Shown here piece by piece: positions 33,901 through 46,600 of a stretch of 64,000 nt of DNA. The position numbers and the translations under genes are program-made. The notes below the pieces were generated by a model. It saw only the letters and a program-made list of their open reading frames with translations. It searched no databases and was not told the origin of the DNA. Within the stretch, counting starts at the first letter, position 1, and each line of letters begins with the position of its first letter. The stretch comes from Aquila chrysaetos chrysaetos (taxonomy: Eukaryota > Chordata > Aves > Accipitriformes > Accipitridae). Location: assembly GCF_900496995.4 (NCBI RefSeq), contig NC_044027.1, forward strand, positions 17,384,743 to 17,448,742, given 5' to 3'.

Positions 33901-36900
33901 GGGTGAAACATTAGAAATGTGGAAATATTTCTGAGTTTACCTTGGGGAATATGTATTTTGAAAACTTCTATTCTTTTAAGTTAAGGCTGTTTTATAATAT
34001 AGTTTTGAACTTAATATTTATCACAGTTGTCAAGAGAACTTTAACCAAAATCAGCACTCAGCTGTGCAAGTTGCCACACACACAGAAATGGAAAATTTCC
34101 TCTACTGAATCCATTTGCTGTTTGTGAGAACTTTGCCCTTACTGTGTTTGGCTGTAGTTGATAATGTGTCTGGCTTTCAGTGTTACATCATTTTTCTCAT
34201 CACAAGCATGAATGCTATTACTGAACTTGGGATCTGTTAAAAGACTAACTCCATATTTGTATGATGCTATTTTGACCTTAAAAGCAAAAACCGAATCTAA
34301 CTGATTACTCATCTATTTATGCCATAAGTACAAATACCTGAAAACCACAGAGAATATTTGGGTAATTTTTGAGGTACAGTCTTTGCTAGTGGAATGTGTT
34401 ATTTTAGCAGTAGTCTCCTGTGTTAGTTCATCATGTTTCTTGGAAGTTTAGGTGGTTTTCCAGTCTGAACTCCAATTTGTTTAGTAATATTGGAAGTAGT
34501 ATTGGAGATCAATACTGGAGATCAATATTGGAGATCAAATAGTTAGGCATTAACCCTTAGGCACCTGAAGTCATTTAGGCATTCATCAGATTTAATCAGT
34601 TGAGATTTTCTGTCAAAAGTGTTACAGCAGAGGTTAACACTGATTCTGATCCATAGTTGCTGATACAGCAACACTTGAACCTGTAACTCATTCTATAATG
34701 TTATTCTTCACACAAGCACATAGACATTCTGTCATGAGAGAGCTGAACATACTTGGATGTGAACAGATCAAATGGTAGTAAAAACACTGAGGGAGAACAC
34801 TAAGATAATTAGTATATCTTCTGTAGCCTATTGCTGCAGTGGTATATTAAGCCTGGCTAAAGAATTGAAGCTGGGGGGGGAATGCTTACTGTCTTGAGTC
34901 ATGCTTGCAGTATTGCTTGCTTTGTGTAACTTCACGCTCTCTGCTAACAATTACTAATATAATCTATTTAGAGCCAGCTGTATAGAAGTAATCATGATCT
35001 AACGGCTAATACGTATGAAACTACTGCACAGGCAGTGTCGCTCCACACAGATTATCCATATGGCGGATATGCTGCTAACTTTGATGGACAACAGCCTTTT
35101 ACAGATTATGGCTACCCGACTGAAACTGGATGGTCAGCTGTAGAACAAGGTATTGGCACCATTGGCACCATTGGGGAAGGAGGAGGGAAGGCGCTGTGCT
35201 TGCGAGGTTGTTTGCCAGTAGTAGTTTGCACTTCTGTTAGTATTTGTAGTGTATAAGATGCCTTTTGTGTACTCATTGAGCCTGTTAACAAGAAAAAAAA
35301 ATGCTGTTTTACAGTGTATGTACACATGAACAAAGTTTTGTTTCCTTTTCAGTGTAAGGATAACTTGCTTGCTGAAACCTGAGTATATCACAGAACAGTA
35401 GTAGCTAGGCAGTGTTTGGTATTAAATACTGCATACTTCCATTTGTAAATGTCTTTTTAAATAGATTTTTAACTACACTGCTTGTGCTTCATGGGGAATA
35501 ATTGAAGTTTAACTTAAACTTCAGATTTTTTTCATAGTTTTTTCTTACCCTTTTGTTGTGGAACAAAATACTGTTTCTCTGGAAGAGCTTTTCCAGAGTA
35601 TGTTGAAATATATCTTAGCTCTTTGAAGATGCATTACATATTTGTACAGAGTTCACAGAAATGTGTCTGATACAAACAATCAACGCCCCTGCATTGAAAA
35701 AATAAGTGGATTTTAAAGCTCTATAGTCTATTTTTGTTCTTGTTGTTGCAAATCTTCAGAAGATCTTTGGGACTATAATGGAACTGATTAATTGTTGCTT
35801 GTAAAGTATGGCCAAATTGAATGGCAGGTTTTTTTCCACTAGTACTGCAGGATTACTGAATTGGATAAATACATCAGCAAGTTTACTTACTTGCAAGGCA
35901 GGTTACTTGTTCTTATTTTATCTCTTTTTCCCATTTCAGCACCTTTAAGGCCCTCAACACCTGAGAAATTTTCAGTGCCTCATATCTGCGCTAGGTTTGG
36001 TCCTGGGGGCTTCTTAATAAAAGTGCTGCCAAACCTGCCTTCAGAAGGACAGCCAGCTCTGGTTGAAATACACAGTATGGAGGTAAAGTTTAAAAGAAGA
36101 AAGGAAGGTGGTGGAATATAGGCCTTTCTTTTGGAAGGGGAGTAGGGAACTTGGATCTATAGCTTCCTGACTTTTTTTTCTATGTTAACGCATGTATCTT
36201 TATATTTATCTGTTTGGTCTGTAGTCATAAGTAAAACAGTAACTTAAAAAATTCTTTTCCTCTGAGAGATGATGTGGTCATGATGGGATCATCCAGCTCC
36301 CTATAATTTTGTTCAGGTAAAGAAAATCCTTACATCCTAGAAGGGCTGGAGTTGTGTTGGTTTGTTTCTAATGTATTGCTGTTCATAGAGACAACATTGT
36401 CCTCGTACATTCTCTGCAGGGCTAAGGACTGCATGTTATTTGGGGATTAAATATCATGGGTATATTTTCATTCTTCTTGAGCTGCTACAAAAAAATGCAA
36501 TACTCAAGTCATGTAAAATATAGGGAAGGACAGGCTGGAAGAACAGGGTAGAGTTCATTGGTAAAATATCACTAGAAGGGAGTAGAATTGTACACAAGTA
36601 CTAGAACAGCATCAGGACAATTATTGGACTTGGCAATATTAGGTTTACGGTTGGACTCAATGATCTTAAAGGTCTTTTCCAACCTAAATGAATCTGTGTT
36701 TCTGTTCTATGATTAAGGAGATGTGAGGAATATTTTTATATTTTGCTACAGAATGACTTCCATGTGAAGTAGATTTCATCATTATTATCCTTTGCAGGTT
36801 GCAAGTCACCATATGTGTTTTGTTCAAGAGCAGTAAGCTTGATTACAGGTTATGTTCAGGTCTGGGGTTTTTATTATTAAAAAGCAAAATTTATAGTTAT

Positions 36901-37587
36901 AAGAATTTCTTATGGTTTATATTTGTGTTTTAGACTATGTTACAACATTCTCCAGAGCAAGAAGAGATGAGAGCATTTCCTGGTCCTCTTGCTAAGTATG
37001 TTCTTATAGATTTCAGAATAACTTTAATGCCTTCAGAATTCATTTCTTCATCGAACTTTTAATTGTCTGCAAATTACAGGATTTAAACTGACTTAAAATA
37101 TTTGTGGCTTTTCACCTGGTCAAGTAATATATGAGCCTTAAATTTGTTCCTCGTACTAATGACAATAATGATCTGAATGTTTAGATTTGTCTCATTAAAA
37201 ACTTTTTTATTCTTTTTTCCTTCTTTTTTCAGGGATGACACCCATAAAGTGGATGTTATTAATTTTGCACAAAATAAAGCTACACAGTGCTTTAAGAATG
37301 AAAATTTAATTGACAAAGAATCTGCAAGTCTGCTTTGGGACTTCATTGTACTGTTGTGCAGGCAGAATGGGGTATGTCTCACTGCTTGAATTTTTATCTA
37401 TCCTAAAATAATTTATACACAAAATGGTATTTATGTAAAAGACAGTAATAGGTGTATAGTGCCTTATCTTGGAATAATTCACAGATAGATGGAACAGGCA
37501 AACTGGTCACTTGTTCTCAGGTGCTCAGAGGTGCTGATACTAATGCATTGTTGTTGAAGTGACAAAATTAAGACAGTGTTGAAATAA

Positions 37588-37619
<32 letters not shown>

Positions 37620-40600
37620 CCCCTCTCCTCTCTCTCTCTCTACTTGTATAGACTGTTGTGGGAACAGACCTGGCTGAACTTTTGCTCCGAGATCATAAAA
37701 CAGTGTGGCTTCCAGGGAAGTCCCCTAATGAGGCAAATTTGATTGATTTCACTAATGAGGCTTTGGAACAAGTGGAAGAGGAGTCTGGTGAAGCCCAGCT
37801 CTCATTTCTTACTGATAGTCTTATAACCACAATTGACAGTCTTGAGAAAGAGACAGAAAGATTCAGAGAGTTGCTGCTTTATGGCCGCAAGAAGGTGAAT
37901 GCTTATGCTGTTGTTCCAAATACTGCATGTGCCTTATTTTGTTTACTTATTTTTCACAAATCTTAAAGCTCTAGGCACCAGTTAAAATAATTTTTGCAGC
38001 TTCCAGTGCCTATATTTCATGGCACCGCACTACACTGATATGGAAAAATGTTATGCCCTACAGTTTATAATATAAACTAAAATTATATTCGTGTGTTAGC
38101 ATTTGATCTAAACAAACATTTTTTTAATTCAGTCACAAAGTACTACTGTAAAACAGTCATTGTTTATCTGTGTAGTATGTTAAGCTATTCCCAGGAAACT
38201 AATTTCTGCATTAATTAGGATGCTTTGGAGTCTGCCATGAAGCATGGTTTATGGGGTCATGCTCTGCTACTTGCCAGCAAAATGGACAGCAGAACACATG
38301 CAAGAGTTATGACCAGGTACTGTTTTGCTTGTTGATTAATACAATATGACTGCCTATCCTGTTAATGAGGGAGAGACTTGGTCCTCAGAAATCTTGATTT
38401 CAAAATCATGAGTTATCCTTAGTAGCTCATGCAAGAATTATGCTTTAATTTTACCTGTATATTCAGTTGTCATCTGTTACTTTTTATTCTGGGGCCTTCT
38501 GGCCATGACCTTAAATCTCAGAAATTATTCTATGCCACTTGTTCCATTTAAGGGGTATTTGAACAGTGCCGTCTATGGGCTTGCTTGACAGGTGCTGTTA
38601 GTCAGGCTTTGAAAAAACTGTGCAAAACCCCAACTGTCAACGTTGTTAAAGCCGAGTAACTCTGTTGTACCCTTCATTCTCCTTGCCTGAAAGAAGCAGA
38701 TGTGTTCGTGCATGCTTTGTCTGTAGACAGAAAAACTTTCTCTCAGCTTCCTGAGCTTGTGAAATCATGTACTAAGTCTAGTCAGCTGGCAGGGGGAGAG
38801 AATCCTGAGGTTTTTCCTAGCTTGGACTGACCTCTGTCAGAGTGGCAGATCCAATTAACTAGTAATGTTTTGCTTTTGAACATTATCTACTGGGCAATTG
38901 CTTATTCAGTGTAGTATTTTCAAACAGCACTTCCTTCTCTTAAACTAAGCTAGATTAACTGCCACTGAGTGTTCGTGTACGTTTTAACTGTGCTTACCTT
39001 ATGTTTGTGTTTTGTTTTTCTGTATAACTCCCTGTAGATTCGCCAACAGTCTCCCAATTAATGACCCTCTGCAGACTGTTTACCAGCTCATGTCTGGAAG
39101 GATGCCAGCTGCATCCACGGTAAGATTCAAGTGTGAGCTGCAGTTGAGACTGAAGAGGTACCGCAGTGAGTAGCGTAGTTCACGACAGTAATCTTTCCAT
39201 GTGCTTTTCATAGAATTGTCAGATAAGTTGTTTTAGTCCTTTTCAGGTTGAAACACTTACCCATGTAGAGCTCCAGTCACTGATTTGACTAAGTAATTCT
39301 TCTAATTTTAGTGCTGTGGAGATGAGAAATGGGGAGATTGGAGGCCTCATCTAGCAATGGTGTTATCGAACTTGACGAATAATGTGGACTTGGAATCCAG
39401 GACCATTGCTACCATGGGAGACACTCTTGGTAACTTTTGGGGAATGAACAGGGTGATGACTGAAGGAAAAGCTTTCTGAAAGTTTTAATTACTCAGCTTA
39501 TTTTTTTGAAAACAAGCAATTACTGTGTAAAATGTAAAGTGGAACAGTTTCATATGGGTGTGTCTCTATTGTGAAGGTATTTGAAAGCAAAGCCAAAACA
39601 ATACGGGACACTGAATTACAATGTGCCACTGAGAGGAAATATCCTGAGTTCTGTCACTTATTTCTCTACAGCTTCTAAAGGCCTGCTGGATGCTGCTCAT
39701 TTTTGCTACCTTATGGCCCAAGTTGGTTTTGGAGTTTACACAAGGAAGACAACAAAGCTTGTCCTAATTGGATCAAATCATAGGTTTGGCTTTTTTAATG
39801 CAAAATTGAAAGCTTAATGGCTTCAGAAACTGAGTTGCACTGCTCCCCTTATCATCACTAGTCACAGCTGGTTTTTGAGATAACTATTTGATGCCCTGTC
39901 CTTGTTTGAGGAGTAGAAGTTATTGGTATAGTGTGTCTAATAGAGCTATGTTTCAGACTTCATTTCTGATTGCCTTTATTTATTGTCAGCATATAATCTC
40001 AATGTTAAATAGTATTTTTCCTCTCCCATTCCTGAATAGCTTGCCATTTTTTAAGTTTGCTACCAATGAAGCCATTCAAAGAACAGAAGCCTATGAATAT
40101 GCACAGTCACTAGGAACTCAGCCTGGCTGCTTGCCCAATTTCCAGGTGAAGAACTGTTTGTTTGGGGTTTTTTTTATTTGTTTGTTTTTGGCAGGTTTTA
40201 TGTGAGGTTTTAATGTCTCGTGTTGTATTCAGCACAGCAAATGTTTTATCCAATGTAACATGAAATATTCGTGGATAACATAGTGCAAGATAGCTTTTTT
40301 TTCCTGATGTCACTTAAATGTCCTTTTTGCGGTTTTTCATCTGTGTGTTCTGAACTTCTGTATTTTAAATTTTGTTGTTATTGTAACTATATTCCAAAAG
40401 AAAAATCCAGCAGAATGTGTTGGTACTAGCTGTAGACAAATAGATAACTTCCATTGGATATGTTGGGTGGAAGAGGATAATTGAATGCTTTTCCCCTCAT
40501 TTTTTTTTCCTGCCTAGTATAGAGGTGATAATGGGATATCTGAGCTTTCAACTGAAATGACAGACTGACTTTCATTTGATAATTCTAAGAATGTTCTGAT

Positions 40601-43600
40601 CACTTGGTTTATTTGACCTGCTTGCATTCCTTAGGTTTTCAAATTCATCTATGCTTGCCGACTAGCTGAAATGGGACTTGCTGCTCAGGCTTTCCATTAT
40701 TGTGAAGTGATTTCCAGAACTGTCCTTAAAGATCCACATTACTATTCACCTGTACTTATTGGCCAACTAATCCAGGTAACATAAGGAAGAATTAAGTATT
40801 TGTGGCTTGATATTGTAGGTGGTAAGCTGTGGCTGAAGTTGCCTTTTGTTGGCTAGTAAACTTTACAATGATTTCTTTCTCTAGATGTCATCACAACTAC
40901 GCCTGTTTGACCCACAGATAAAAGAAAAACCAGAACAGGAATCTTTTATTGAACCTTCATGGTTAGTAACGCTTCGACATGTGGATGGACAGATCAAGGT
41001 ACAGAGTGTACTTTTCAACATGAAGTGTTCTCTTTTAAGGATTAGTGTAAATCCAGTTTTTAAAATTTTTTTTTTATACTGCTAATTACAGAAATGTATG
41101 AAGTGACCTTATGATATATTCATGTTGTAAAGTGCAAGTGTTGTGATTTAAACCAAGTGGATTTACCACACTAGTGCCCTAAGATTCAATACAGAATAGT
41201 TAAAGGGTGGCGTACACTACATGAGACAGGCTTTTCTTAGTACCATAATGCAAGGAGAATTGCAAGGCTCATTAGGTTGCAATAACTGCTGCTGTAAGCA
41301 GGGAATCTGCTTGCCAGAAAAAAGAAGTTATGTATGAATTAGTGTAGCTAGACTGTAACAGAGTTGAAATAACTACTATTTATTTAAAGAGATCTCTTAG
41401 AAATTTGAACCTTGGGCTAATTAGCTAAGCTTCCATTTAAAACAAACAAACAAACAAAAAACCCTTTAAATTATTTGGTTGAACTTGGCCTGCAAATGGC
41501 TGACAACTCTTTTTTTGACTAAACACTAAAAAAACCTGTGTGCTGTTTTCACTCTTGAGATTTCCTTTGCTATATGTTCCCTTGGTTATGAACTTAATGT
41601 CTGGTACAGTTAATAAGATCTTGCTTTTTTGTGCAGGAGGGTGCAATAGCTTATAACACAGACAGATCCACCCCACCACCATATGCATGTAGTACACCAA
41701 GCTCTGAATTAGACCATGCTAGTCAATGTGATGGAGCAGGAGTTGGTCGTGACATGGGTCCAGGTGCTGAAAATGCATTGTTAGCATCCTTATTGCCCAG
41801 TATGGCTCAACAGATGCAAAGTGTGCAGCTGATGCCTTCAGGTTAGTGTTTCATATCCTTCTTCGTGACAGAGAGAAAATAAATGTTTCAGGTTTCTGGT
41901 ATAAGAAACCAATTAAGAGGGTGGTAGAAACAGTGAGATTTCACTTTTGCATTGTATCATTTTATTCATAGGGTAAAAGGTTTATGCACTGGAATTTCTG
42001 TTTAGTTATAACTCCTAACTTTTTTTGTGTGTGCTGCAGTACCTCAGGCTGTCCTTGATGGGTCAGCTGCTATGATTCCTCCTGGTGACCAGGAAGCTGT
42101 CCGAAGTGTCCCTTTCTATTCAGTGGCTTCTCAGCCTATTGGTCCAGGACCTGGCTTTGCACCTCCAGGATTTTCAAATCCGTATGGAACTGAACCATCA
42201 CCACTGTATTTAGGGTCAGCAGTACCACCAGGAGGGCCACCACAAGAAATGGAACCACGGTCAGAAGAGCAGGCAAACCTGGAAACAGGTCTGGGATCTT
42301 AATAAACAGCTTTCCTTCCTTATAAGGGCAGTGAAGTATTTGGGGGAATAATGCAAAATATCTCAATATTTAGAAAATAGTAAGTCAAGTCTTGGGTAAT
42401 GAAATTTAAAAACACCATGTAATGGTACAGAAACATCTGTAGAAAGTTATAGTATTCATCCTGCTTATTTGGCTTAGTTTGAAAGAGAGGTCAGACTCAG
42501 CAGATTATGATTTAGACCCTAACAGGTAATCACTGACTGCACTGGGATTGGCAGTTCTGTTTGCAAGGTCTGTGATTGGAGCCTCAGGGATTTCTGCCTC
42601 TGGACGTCAGCTTCTAGGACCCTGATAAGTTTTAATTCTGTGACAGCAGAACCTGACATGTATGAAGGCAGGCATACACAGGTTCGGCAGAGCTGTCTTA
42701 GAGATGTGAAGAACGTTAAAGTGCCCCATACTGATGGTTGCATCCCTCAGCCTGCTCTGACCTGTGTTTAGAACAAACATAGTACCCATGCAGGAGAAGA
42801 AGAAAAGAATTCTCAGCAACTGCAGTTCACGTTTTTAAAAGACCAAGTTCTTTCTAGCACCAAGTTCATAACTAGTGAAAACTTTTGCCTTAAAAGTGGT
42901 ATTGTGAGGTTTGGAGGCTTTTTTTGTTGTTGTTATTGTGTCCTCACTAACATAATCTCATTTGTTTTTTAAGGAATGCAGAGAATTGCCCCGGAGTCTC
43001 CTTCACAAAATTCTTTCCCTGAACAGAGAGAGGAGGATTTCTATGGCAGAATGGCTAGCATGGTATCTTAATTTCATACATCTCTTCAGCAAGTGTCAGC
43101 TGCATTGCAGATCTTTGCAAACAGAAGAGTATATTGGGGCTCTGTCTTGCTCTTCAGCAAGACTTGAAGATTAGTTTTTCTTTCCCACTGTCCTTCCCCT
43201 TCAGGAGAATAAATAATGAACAACTAGTAGAAAAACTCTAGCCATAATTTTCTTCTATAAAAATAGTAAATTTTTTTTTTTTTAAAGGGGGAAGGGGGAT
43301 ATCAGGCTCTTGTCTGAAGAGTTTAATTTATCTTTCTCTGCCCTGTCTTCCTCTCCTACCTCCCAGAATGATTCTTCATAGCCAGAAGAACTTGTAGCAT
43401 ACATCAGCAAGTGAGGCAAGCAGGCCCTAAAGAACAGTTCTGTGACTGGGTTTTAAAAGCACAGTATTGGCTACCACTTGGTCATGACTGGAAATGTGGA
43501 AGGTGTTTATCAAAATTCCAAGCCTCTTTTTTAAATATATAGTATTTTCACTGTTTAAATATCACTGAAGTTCGTATGCCCTTGGAAGTTAGTCTCCTGA

Positions 43601-46600
43601 AATGACAATTGTTTGAAAGAATTAATATAAACGTTTTTAATAGGGATATATTTGGGAACTGATAAAGGATGAGGAGACTTTTTAACTAGAAATTAACCAT
43701 ACTTATAGAAGAAACAGTGAAGATTTTTTTTTTTTTTTTTTACACTTGAGTTGCTATACAAACATTGGAAGAACAACCCGATGTTGGAGGGGAAAACAAA
43801 TGCAGCAACCACTCCCTGGTGCAGCATGTTTATATCTTTCCTCTTGTGGGCTGGTTAGCCTGCACAACAGTGCCCTGATTTAACTCTTCTTTCTTAATGG
43901 ACCAGTTACACAGTAGTGCACCTACTTGGCCAGACTTCAGTTCTTTTTCTGCACCTCCTATATGTCAGAGGAGATAGAAGTACCCAAATAACCAGCTTGA
44001 ATATCTTTAATTGTGTGGGAATTCTTGATAAAAAGTGAATGTTGTGTCAGATATTTAGCTGCTTGCTTATTATGCATGTCCTGGCTTTATATCTAACCAG
44101 GCACCAGGACGAAGATCCAGATCTGCATCTCAGTCTTCAGCACATATGGTATGCCACAAGCAGGCTGTTTCTTTCACTAAATCTTCATTCTTATTTATGT
44201 TTTTTTTTTTTAATGTGCTTTTGTATCTCTTCCTATTACTAACTTTTCAAAGAAGTAAGTTGTTTAGCAAGATGAAATGTAATCCATCACTCCAGCAGTG
44301 ACAACTTTGTACTTCTCTGTATATTTGTAATACAGGGCTATGGGCGAAGATCCCGAACAACTTCAGAGTCCTCTGCTCATTCTGTGGGACGAGAGAGATC
44401 CAACTCTGCAGCAAAACAGCCCTCTCCTTCTCCCTCTGTTCCTGTAGGGAAAGAAACTAAAAAAGAAATAAAAAAGGAGCCAGCACCTAGAAAGGTAAAT
44501 TTTCTAAGAAAGGTAGCTATAGCTGGAGGAGATTTGTTAGTATATGTGGTAACTCCTGATCCAGGGTACTGACTTAAGAGGTCCTGTCTAAACTGTTTCT
44601 TTCTATTTATTAGGTGTGACTCTAGGCTCACAGTTGAACTCCCTAACAGAAAATGAATTGTTGCATGAATGTTTCTTTTAATCTGCCTGTAAAGACAGTA
44701 TTGAGAGAATTAACTGAATAGATTAATTTATTTCTAGACTGGTGCAAACTGGTTTCGCTGGCTGATAGGAAAAGGAAAGAATGAAGCTCACCTTCCAGAT
44801 GACAAGAACAAATCAGTAAGGCCCCTAAATCACAAAAAACTTTATACATTTTAATTTGTTCGAAATGTTTTCCTGGATGACAGGTGAACATTATTTTGAC
44901 AAGTAAACAAATATGTGTAAAACTTTTCAAGATTATGCTTATTCCAAGACTGGCTTTCAAAAAAAAAAAAAAAAAAAAGTTTATGTGGGTTTGGGGGGGT
45001 TTTTTGGCCTAACAGCTTTGTTTTGAACTCCTAATCTTTGACTGTGATTTTCTTGTAGATTGTTTGGGATGAACAGAAACAACGCTGGGTTAATCTGGAT
45101 GAACCAGAAGAAGAGGTAAAAATCTTGAGTAATCATTATTTCTCTAAGTGGAAAACTGAAATCTGTACTGCCACACAATTTTCTTTAATCTGTTATTGGC
45201 TCTTAAGAGCTGCCTTTTACTGAATTTGGATTAAAATGTGCAACATCTTGAAACTAATAAGCAGGTTACTTGTTCTTATAGCCTACATCCTTATGGAACC
45301 ATTTGTATCTTTAGTTGCTGGTGTGGATCCAGTAGTTGCAATTGAATTTACAAAGGAATTTGCTCTAAATATAGTCCAGTGTATCTCTTCATAGAGGTTG
45401 GCATCACCTAGACAATTGCTTGTTAATTGATTTCCTGCAAACAGAATATTTTGAGAAAAAGGTAGGAAGAGTCTATAGTTTTGAAAATGTAATGCATTGT
45501 ATAGCAAAGAAAATCACACATCCTGTCCATCCTTGTCATTCAAGGATCTGTCTCAAAACACAAACAAATGATAAGGACCACTGTTGTAAATGTTTCCTTT
45601 TAGAGTGAGCATAGATGGGTTGTAGAAATGTCTTGACATTAGTTATCATGTGGAAGATGAGGAATATTGGTCTGCACTACAAGATGTATGTCTGTATACC
45701 CAATTTTATGTGCTCTGGAAAAGGAGAAGTCAGATGGACACTTGGTTTAAAACTCAGTCAATGATGTGGTTGAATTTTTTTTTTTCCTCCCTGCAGAGTA
45801 AGCCTCCACCACCACCTCCAACAGGATTTCCTAAAGTTCCTCAGGCTGTTCCACCTGGGCCTGGAGGCCCACCTAGTGCCCCTGTCAATATGTTCTCCAG
45901 AAGAGCAGGTAATGGACAACATTGATGCTTGAAGTATGGAGGTCTTCAGATTTTCTCTTGCATAAAATGTGAAGGGAGAAGTCTTGGCTTTTCTGGAGTT
46001 GTTTGGGAACAGTTGGCAACTCAATGATATCATGGAGCTCTGGCTATTGCTGGCTTTGCTTGTGTCTAGCTTCTGCACTGTGATTGCTGTCACAACTGTA
46101 TCATGGCTTGGGTATTGTTGTTTGTATCCCTGGAGCATTATTTTCTGGTTCTGAAAGATGGCTTAACCGGCAGACTGTTCAAAATAGACATGAAGATGAC
46201 TTACACAAGGCTTATTTCTGTTTTTTCTGGATTTTTCTGTTTTAGCTGGAAGCAGAGCCCGTTATGTTGATGTCCTGAATCCAGGTGGAACCAAGTCAAG
46301 TGGTGCTCTTCCTGCACCATCAGACCTATTTGCCCCCTTGGCACCAATGCCAATTCCTGCAAATGTATTTGTTCCAAACTCAGGTGTGTCATGAGTGGAT
46401 AAAATTGTAAGGTGGTTATATGGTTATTTATGGTTGTGTGGTTATCTAAGTCACTTTTGACAGTGTGTGTATTATATCGCCTTTAATGAACATTTAAGAA
46501 TGTTCAGTCTCATTAACTCCAGTTTGCTTTAAAAGTAGAATCAGTCTGGTAACTGCAGTAAAACAAATGGGTTAGTAAAGCCCAGTTCTGCATGCTGCAA

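Noticed and set aside
43063-44100. SEC16A intron 21 donor GTATCTT considered as a minor (U12) spliceosome intron
   Set aside because: The U12 donor consensus is GTATCCTT, and there is no good TCCTTAAC branch site at the right distance from the acceptor. An ordinary GT-AG intron fits.
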